This document shows, piece after piece, positions 59,408 through 64,000 of a stretch of 64,000 nt of DNA. A model generated the notes under the pieces. The model was not told where the DNA came from. It made no database searches and was given only the letters and a program-made list of their open reading frames with translations. This DNA is from an uncultured Alphaproteobacteria bacterium (GTDB lineage: Bacteria > Pseudomonadota > Alphaproteobacteria > SP197). A program made the translations under genes and the position numbers. Location of the stretch: positions 1 to 64,000 of the forward strand of contig CALSLK010000025.1 of NCBI GenBank assembly GCA_943787175.1, given 5' to 3'. Positions within the stretch are counted from its first letter, which is position 1; every line of letters starts with the position of its first letter.

Positions 59408-62400
59408 TCAGATCGTGGCGGGAAGCTGACCTGCGGCCAACACAAGGCCGGCATCTCGCGCTGTCTTGTGCAAGGCCTCCAGTTGGGCGGTATCTCCGGA
59501 GGTTTGCTCGCCTTTGCCAACCCGGGCGATCAGGCGTGTGCGTTGAATGAAGAAATCGGACCAGGCGGCCGGTTCCTGGGATGTGTAGGCCTCAAGGGCG
59601 TCAGCATGTTCCAGCGCCAGATCCCAAAGCCCTCGTGCCAGAGCCGTGTCCATGGCGTCACGATGAAAGTGGAAATGATTGTGACTCACAGAGCCATCGG
59701 CCAGGAGTGCCGTACCCTCGTCGAGCATGGCACGCACCGCGATATCCGAAGACGCACAGAGTGCAGCTGCACCGCACGCCATCGCACCCATGAAACCTGC
59801 GCCGGGCCCTCGTGCGATCACCATGGCTGCCTCGGCATGTTCCGTGGCTTCATCGGCCTTGCCTTCCTGATGGGCAATCTTGGCCAAGAACATGAGGCTC
59901 CACCCTTCAAACCGTGATGCACCAATCGCCCGCGCCATCTCTAGGCCTACCGTCAGGACCTCGCGTGCCTCGTCGAATTGCGCCATGTCATAAAGAACGA
60001 ACCCTGCCAGGCGGGCGACGATTTCTGCGCGACGATGTCCGATTCGACGCGCTTGGATGATGCAGTCTTCTGAATCCTTCCACGCGCCTTCCAGGTCGTT
60101 GCCATAGAAACGTGTAACGCCGCGCATGCACAGGTTGCCTGCACGTAGCCATGCGTCCTCGCGCGTTTCAGCCAGGGCGATGCACCGATCGAACGCCTCG
60201 TGTGCCGTTCCAACGCGCCCGCGCATGTACCACGCATCCCCCATGCCGCCATGAGCACGGGCCTCCAGATAGGATAGGCCGGCAACGCGCGCATGCTCGA
60301 GTGCTGCCTGATGCGCGGCAAGACAGGCGTCGATGTCGCCCAGGGGAAAATAGAGATTGCCACGTTGGAAACTGATCTCTGCCAGATTTTCCGCTTTGCT
60401 GTCTGCAGCCTGTTCAGCCGTGCGCAACGCCTCAAGTGCGCCCTGATAATCGTCGGTAAGTCGAAGGCCCGATGCCAGACCCATATTGGCACGGTAGGTC
60501 GTGGCGTGGTCCTGACTGAGTTCGCGCGCGGTTTCGTAAAGTGCGAGGGCCTCCGTGATGCCACCCAACTGGATCTGCATATCGCCGGCCAGGCACAGGG
60601 ACCCAGTGTGTGTGGCCTCAAGTGCCAGGGCACGCTGCGCCAGTGCAAGCGCTTCATCATGGCGAAAGCCGCGCGTTGCGCGTTCACCCGCCCGGCAAAA
60701 CGCCTCAGATGCTTCGGGATCACCTGCAGCTTCTAGATGTTCGGCGACGGCAGTGAGATCACGATCTGTGAACCAGTTGGCTGCCCGACGATGAAGAGCG
60801 CCTCGATCGGTACGCAGAAGCGACAACAGAACACCTTCGCGAACCAATGCGTGGGTGAACAGCAGCATGTTTCCCGAAGGCCGCAACAGTCCGTTATCCA
60901 GGAGGGCTGTGCAGGAGTAGTGCTCATTTTCGAGAAGATGGCGCAGAGCATCCAGATCGAACAGCTGCCCAAGAACCGAAGCAACCTGTAACGCGCGACG
61001 GTCAACGGCAGGCAGGCTGTCCATGCGAGCCGCTACGGCACTTTGCAGATTGCCCGGCAGACTGTCGGAACCGCTTTCGCGGGCATTGCGCAGCAGTTGA
61101 TCAAGAAACAGGGGATGCCCCCCCGCGCGTGCAAGGCAAGCGGCTACCTGCTCTGGATCCAGATCGTCGTATCGGGCTGCCAGGTCGGCCGCAGCATCGG
61201 GTTCGAGTTGATCGAGCGTCATTTCCGTGAACAACGCTGCCAGTTCCACATTCCTGGCCAGGGGATCGCCCTCGATCCGTGTCGTTGCGACCAGGATGAG
61301 GGGGAGTTTCCCAGCCTGAAATGCCAGAGCTTCAATGATGGAAAGGGTGGGCTCATCTGCCCAATGAATATCTTCGATGCGGATCATCGTCGGTTGCTGA
61401 CGGCAGACCGCCGTTATGATCCGCACAATCGTAGCCTGTGCAGCCTCCAGACGTTCACCCGATGACATGGCATCAAGCTGCGTCCGGTGTGCTTCTCCGG
61501 GACTCTCGCCCAGCAGAAGCGTGAGATGAACTTCCTGATCAGCGTCGATGATGCCCTGGTCGATCAACGCGGCTGGGGCGTCGGGTTTTCCAGCACTCAG
61601 CAACGCTACCAGCCCTGACGAAAGAGCGGCAATGGCACCGGAATCTCCGCCGCCGCCGAAATCAAGAACCAGTGCGCCCTGACAGTTTATCCCGGCGTTT
61701 CGGGCGTGCTCTTCGAAGGCATCAACCAGCCGGGTCTTGCCAATTCCAGGCTCTCCACGCAGGCACAAGGCAGAGCCCTTGGCATCGATCATCACGGTCT
61801 CTGCGGAGCGTTCGAATACCGCACATTCCAATTTGCGTCCCACTAGGGGTGTCAGATGGCTTGCTTCGGGGGAACCCAGCCCCTTCACCAACCAGACTGA
61901 TACATCCTCATCGAACCCCTTGGCCGATACAGAGCCGGCGTCTTCGAGGTTGGCAAACGCGCGGATTTCGCGCGCTACGGTGTCGCTGACAAGGGTCTGG
62001 CCCGGATGGGCAGCAGACTCCAGTCGGGATGCCAGGTTCACGGCCTCTCCGACCACGGTGTATTCCCGGTGGTTCGCGCTGCCCGTCGTGCTTGCGACAA
62101 CTTCACCGCTGGCAATCCCGATATATGCAGCAAGAGGTTCGCCATCGCCGGTTATGATTCCTTCGACGGCGCCATGAATTTTCAGGGCAGCGCGTACGGC
62201 ACGAGTTGGGTCATCGGTGTGCGCGATGGGTGCGCCAAAGAGAGCCATCACGTTATCGCCGATGTGCTTGTCGATATGCCCGCCGTGATCACGCACGGCA
62301 GCATCCGACACATCAAAGAAGAGGTTGAGGATTCGATGGACGTCTTCGGCATCCAGTGTCCGGGTCAGCCGCGTGAAACCGGCCAGATCGGCAAACAGAA

Positions 62401-62530
62401 TGGTGACCTGGCGACGCTCGCCAAGGGGCCGCCAGGAATCATTCGCTGCTGATGACGCCAGGCGAGCGCCGCACTGTCCGCAAAACAGATTCGCGTCCGG
62501 ATTGGCATGGCCACAGGCGGAGCAGTGCAT
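59408..62530 (-). CDS. Class III adenylate/guanylate cyclase fused to AAA ATPase and TPR repeats
   Basis: 1040 residues from ATG 62530; a TTG at 62542 is less likely. Order: N-terminal zinc ribbon (CSACGHANPDANLFCGQCGA, four Cys), class III cyclase (about residues 38-210: VTILFADLAGFTRLTRTLDA, GGHIDKHIGDNVMALFGAPI, YTVVGEAVNLASRLESAA), an AAA/STAND-type NTPase (Walker A LRGEPGIGKTRLVDAF, Walker B-like TMIRIEDIHWAD), then about ten TPR-type repeats to the C-terminus. Such proteins are signalling hubs that make cyclic nucleotide when the NTPase senses a partner. Divergent from the methylglycine dehydrogenase gene. Confidence 0.92.
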   Translation of the reverse strand: MHCSACGHANPDANLFCGQCGARLASSAANDSWRPLGERRQVTILFADLAGFTRLTRTLDAEDVHRILNLFFDVSDAAVRDHGGHIDKHIGDNVMALFGAPIAHTDDPTRAVRAALKIHGAVEGIITGDGEPLAAYIGIASGEVVASTTGSANHREYTVVGEAVNLASRLESAAHPGQTLVSDTVAREIRAFANLEDAGSVSAKGFDEDVSVWLVKGLGSPEASHLTPLVGRKLECAVFERSAETVMIDAKGSALCLRGEPGIGKTRLVDAFEEHARNAGINCQGALVLDFGGGGDSGAIAALSSGLVALLSAGKPDAPAALIDQGIIDADQEVHLTLLLGESPGEAHRTQLDAMSSGERLEAAQATIVRIITAVCRQQPTMIRIEDIHWADEPTLSIIEALAFQAGKLPLILVATTRIEGDPLARNVELAALFTEMTLDQLEPDAAADLAARYDDLDPEQVAACLARAGGHPLFLDQLLRNARESGSDSLPGNLQSAVAARMDSLPAVDRRALQVASVLGQLFDLDALRHLLENEHYSCTALLDNGLLRPSGNMLLFTHALVREGVLLSLLRTDRGALHRRAANWFTDRDLTAVAEHLEAAGDPEASEAFCRAGERATRGFRHDEALALAQRALALEATHTGSLCLAGDMQIQLGGITEALALYETARELSQDHATTYRANMGLASGLRLTDDYQGALEALRTAEQAADSKAENLAEISFQRGNLYFPLGDIDACLAAHQAALEHARVAGLSYLEARAHGGMGDAWYMRGRVGTAHEAFDRCIALAETREDAWLRAGNLCMRGVTRFYGNDLEGAWKDSEDCIIQARRIGHRRAEIVARLAGFVLYDMAQFDEAREVLTVGLEMARAIGASRFEGWSLMFLAKIAHQEGKADEATEHAEAAMVIARGPGAGFMGAMACGAAALCASSDIAVRAMLDEGTALLADGSVSHNHFHFHRDAMDTALARGLWDLALEHADALEAYTSQEPAAWSDFFIQRTRLIARVGKGEQTSGDTAQLEALHKTARDAGLVLAAGQLPATI

Positions 62531-62578
62531 GGTAGATCCCAATCAACCAGGGCCAATGTGCCACACTTTGCCGTTTCC

Positions 62579-62636
62579 CGACACGCTGAGAGCGCCCAAA
62601 CCCGGTTTGTTGCCGATAGGCGTCTTGGGCGTGTCG
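62579..62636. promoter_or_regulatory. Long inverted repeat between the cyclase and methylglycine dehydrogenase genes
   Basis: CGACACGC (62579-62586) matches GCGTGTCG (62629-62636) in inverted orientation, and CGCCCAA (62592-62598) matches TTGGGCG (62625-62631). The two sets overlap on the 3' side, making a 12-bp potential stem with a one-sided bulge. Possible operator or mRNA leader structure for the divergent promoters. Confidence 0.4.
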
Positions 62637-62747
62637 TGTGTGTGACATTTCCAAGTCGATACGCGCGGTAGTGAAACAGCCAGTCATTTGTTAGGACTTG
62701 TCTTGCCGTAGAGAGGCCATGGGCCACGCGGCATCAGGGAGGGCACC

Positions 62748-64000
62748 ATGAAGAGCCATGCACGTGTAGTTGTCATCGGTGGCGGCGTTGTCGGCGTCGG
62801 TACGTTGTATCATCTGGCCAAGAAGGGCTGGTCGGATGTCGTTCTGGTTGAACGCAAGGAACTGACGTCCGGCTCAACCTGGCATGCTGCCGGTCTGCTG
62901 CCGCTCTTCAACATGAGTTATTCCGTGGGGCAGGTGCACAAGTACTCCGTGCGTTTCTACCACGAGCTCCAGGAAGAGACGGGCATGGATGTCGGGTTCA
63001 AGACCGTCTCCAACATCCGTCTTGCGACCAATCAGGATCGTATGGACGAGTATCATCAATATGCCGGCGTGGCGCAGACCATTGGCGTTGATGTGAATTT
63101 TCTGACGCCAGAGCAGGTCAAGGAAGTCTGGCCGCTGGTCAATACCGAAGGCCTGGTCGGTGCGATCCAGCATCCCGAAGATGGCTACATCCAGCCTGCC
63201 GACCTGACCCAGGCGCTGGCGACTGGTGCGCGCAACCGTGGTGCAGAGATTTACCGCAACACCTGTGTCACCGCGATCGAGCGTACGTCATCGGGCGAGT
63301 GGCTGGTCAAGACCGACAAGGGTGACATCACCTGCGAACACGTCGTGACCGCTTCGGGCAGTTTTGCGCGCGACGTCGGCGCCATGGTCGGCCTCGAAGT
63401 CCCCGTAATCCCTGTTGAACACCAGTACATTGTGACCGAACCGCATCCAGAGATTCAGCAGCGCAAGGCCGATGGCCTGCCAGAGATGGGCGTGCTGCGT
63501 GAAAGCGATGGCTCCTGGTACATGCGTGAAGAGCGCGGCGGCCTGATCCTTGGCCCGTATGAGAAGGGCGCGCCGGCCTGCTATGTCGATGGCCCTGCCG
63601 AAGACACGGAATACGAACTCTTCCAGGAAGATCTCGAGCGCCTGGAGCCCCACATCGAATCCGCAATCAACCGCGTTCCTGCGTTCGGCGAAGTCGGTGT
63701 GAAGCAGGTCTATAACGGCGCGATCTGCTACACGCCAGATGGCTCACCGATCATCGGCCCGGCCTGGGACGTTCCCAACTTCTGGCTCAATGAAGGCCAC
63801 AGCTTTGGCATCACCGCTGCTGGTGGCGCTGGATGGCAGCTCGCCGAATGGATCGTGGACGGCACACCCACCATCGACATGATGGGCGTCGATCCCCGCC
63901 GTTTCGGTGATTACGCCACAAAATCCTACCTCGTGAAGAAGAACGAAGAGGCCTATGCCAACGTCTTCACAACCCATTATCCCGATGAGGAACGTGAAGC
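62748..64000 (+). CDS. Dimethylglycine/sarcosine dehydrogenase-type FAD enzyme, 3' end outside the window
   Basis: The first 417 residues are visible from ATG 62748, which has an AGGGAGG box upstream. FAD motif RVVVIGGGVVGVGTLYHLAK near residue 6, the covalent-flavin His in GSTWHAAGLLPLF, and DGSPIIGPAWDVPNFWLNEG followed by GHSFGITAAGGAGWQLAEWI match the FAD half of dimethylglycine and sarcosine dehydrogenases. The family continues with a GcvT folate domain, expected beyond 64000. It would demethylate a methylglycine and pass the carbon to tetrahydrofolate, complementing SoxBDAG. Confidence 0.88.
   Translation, partial: MKSHARVVVIGGGVVGVGTLYHLAKKGWSDVVLVERKELTSGSTWHAAGLLPLFNMSYSVGQVHKYSVRFYHELQEETGMDVGFKTVSNIRLATNQDRMDEYHQYAGVAQTIGVDVNFLTPEQVKEVWPLVNTEGLVGAIQHPEDGYIQPADLTQALATGARNRGAEIYRNTCVTAIERTSSGEWLVKTDKGDITCEHVVTASGSFARDVGAMVGLEVPVIPVEHQYIVTEPHPEIQQRKADGLPEMGVLRESDGSWYMREERGGLILGPYEKGAPACYVDGPAEDTEYELFQEDLERLEPHIESAINRVPAFGEVGVKQVYNGAICYTPDGSPIIGPAWDVPNFWLNEGHSFGITAAGGAGWQLAEWIVDGTPTIDMMGVDPRRFGDYATKSYLVKKNEEAYANVFTTHYPDEERE

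Noticed and set aside
1-64000. CRISPR arrays, insertion sequences, tRNA or rRNA genes, prophage
   Set aside because: No repeated spacer pattern, transposase, cloverleaf or rRNA-like stretch was found on reading both strands. The M15-like and GIY-YIG proteins alone do not make a phage region.

Overview
The window looks like a chromosomal piece of a high-GC, aerobic, probably marine alphaproteobacterium. Pointers are a complete four-subunit sarcosine oxidase locus (soxBDAG), a 46-residue aa3-type cytochrome oxidase subunit IV (a family typical of alphaproteobacteria), a cupin resembling DMSP lyases, and regulators resembling GbdR and BetI. No rRNA, tRNA, CRISPR array or insertion sequence was seen. 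Species cannot be named from this sequence alone.

Layout. 1-6 kb: a broken Ldh2-type dehydrogenase end, then a leftward operon (diaminopropionate ammonia-lyase, hydantoinase-type amidohydrolase, a Tat-exported peptidoglycan-binding protein, DUF938, a membrane protein, a broken DUF924). 6-13 kb: an aldo/keto reductase coupled to two tandem FAD amine oxidases, a molybdenum-carrier-like protein, the small oxidase subunit and an MscS channel. 13-15.5 kb: a GbdR-like regulator, a PhyH-family dioxygenase and a BetI-like TetR. 15.8-28 kb: the most striking locus, a divergent corrinoid-dependent one-carbon system. A leftward operon encodes corrinoid protein, DUF1638, a small 'virulence factor' domain protein, MetF-like 2, a MetV-like Cys-rich protein, MetF-like 1, a methyltetrahydrofolate:corrinoid methyltransferase and a RACo-type activase. 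A non-pyrrolysine MttB methyltransferase starts a rightward operon. 28-40.6 kb: a Rieske oxygenase with an internal stop, twin M55 aminopeptidases, the DMSP-lyase-like cupin, twin DgcA-like flavoproteins, a RidA protein, a UroD-fold zinc methyltransferase candidate and a broken agmatinase-like ureohydrolase. 40.7-46 kb: soxBDAG and a HAD phosphatase. 46-64 kb: hydrolases, a second MttB paralogue back to back with an FAD amine oxidase, a PhyH protein, a lone xanthine-dehydrogenase-type large subunit, an amidase, a large adenylate cyclase/AAA/TPR protein, and the start of a GcvT-class methylglycine dehydrogenase.

How it fits together (inference). A quaternary amine such as glycine betaine or proline betaine would lose one methyl to the corrinoid protein through MttB. 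The methyl would pass to tetrahydrofolate through the DHPS-fold methyltransferase and be oxidised by the MetF/MetV proteins. RACo would rescue oxidised cobalamin. DgcA-like enzymes, the methylglycine dehydrogenase and SoxBDAG would remove the remaining methyls down to glycine. The two regulators and several palindromic sites fit betaine-responsive control.

Quality note. Several genes contain single-base frameshifts that restore exact family lengths when corrected (Ldh2, DUF924, agmatinase x2, soxB, soxD x2). This looks more like assembly or homopolymer error than decay, although it cannot be settled from the sequence alone.
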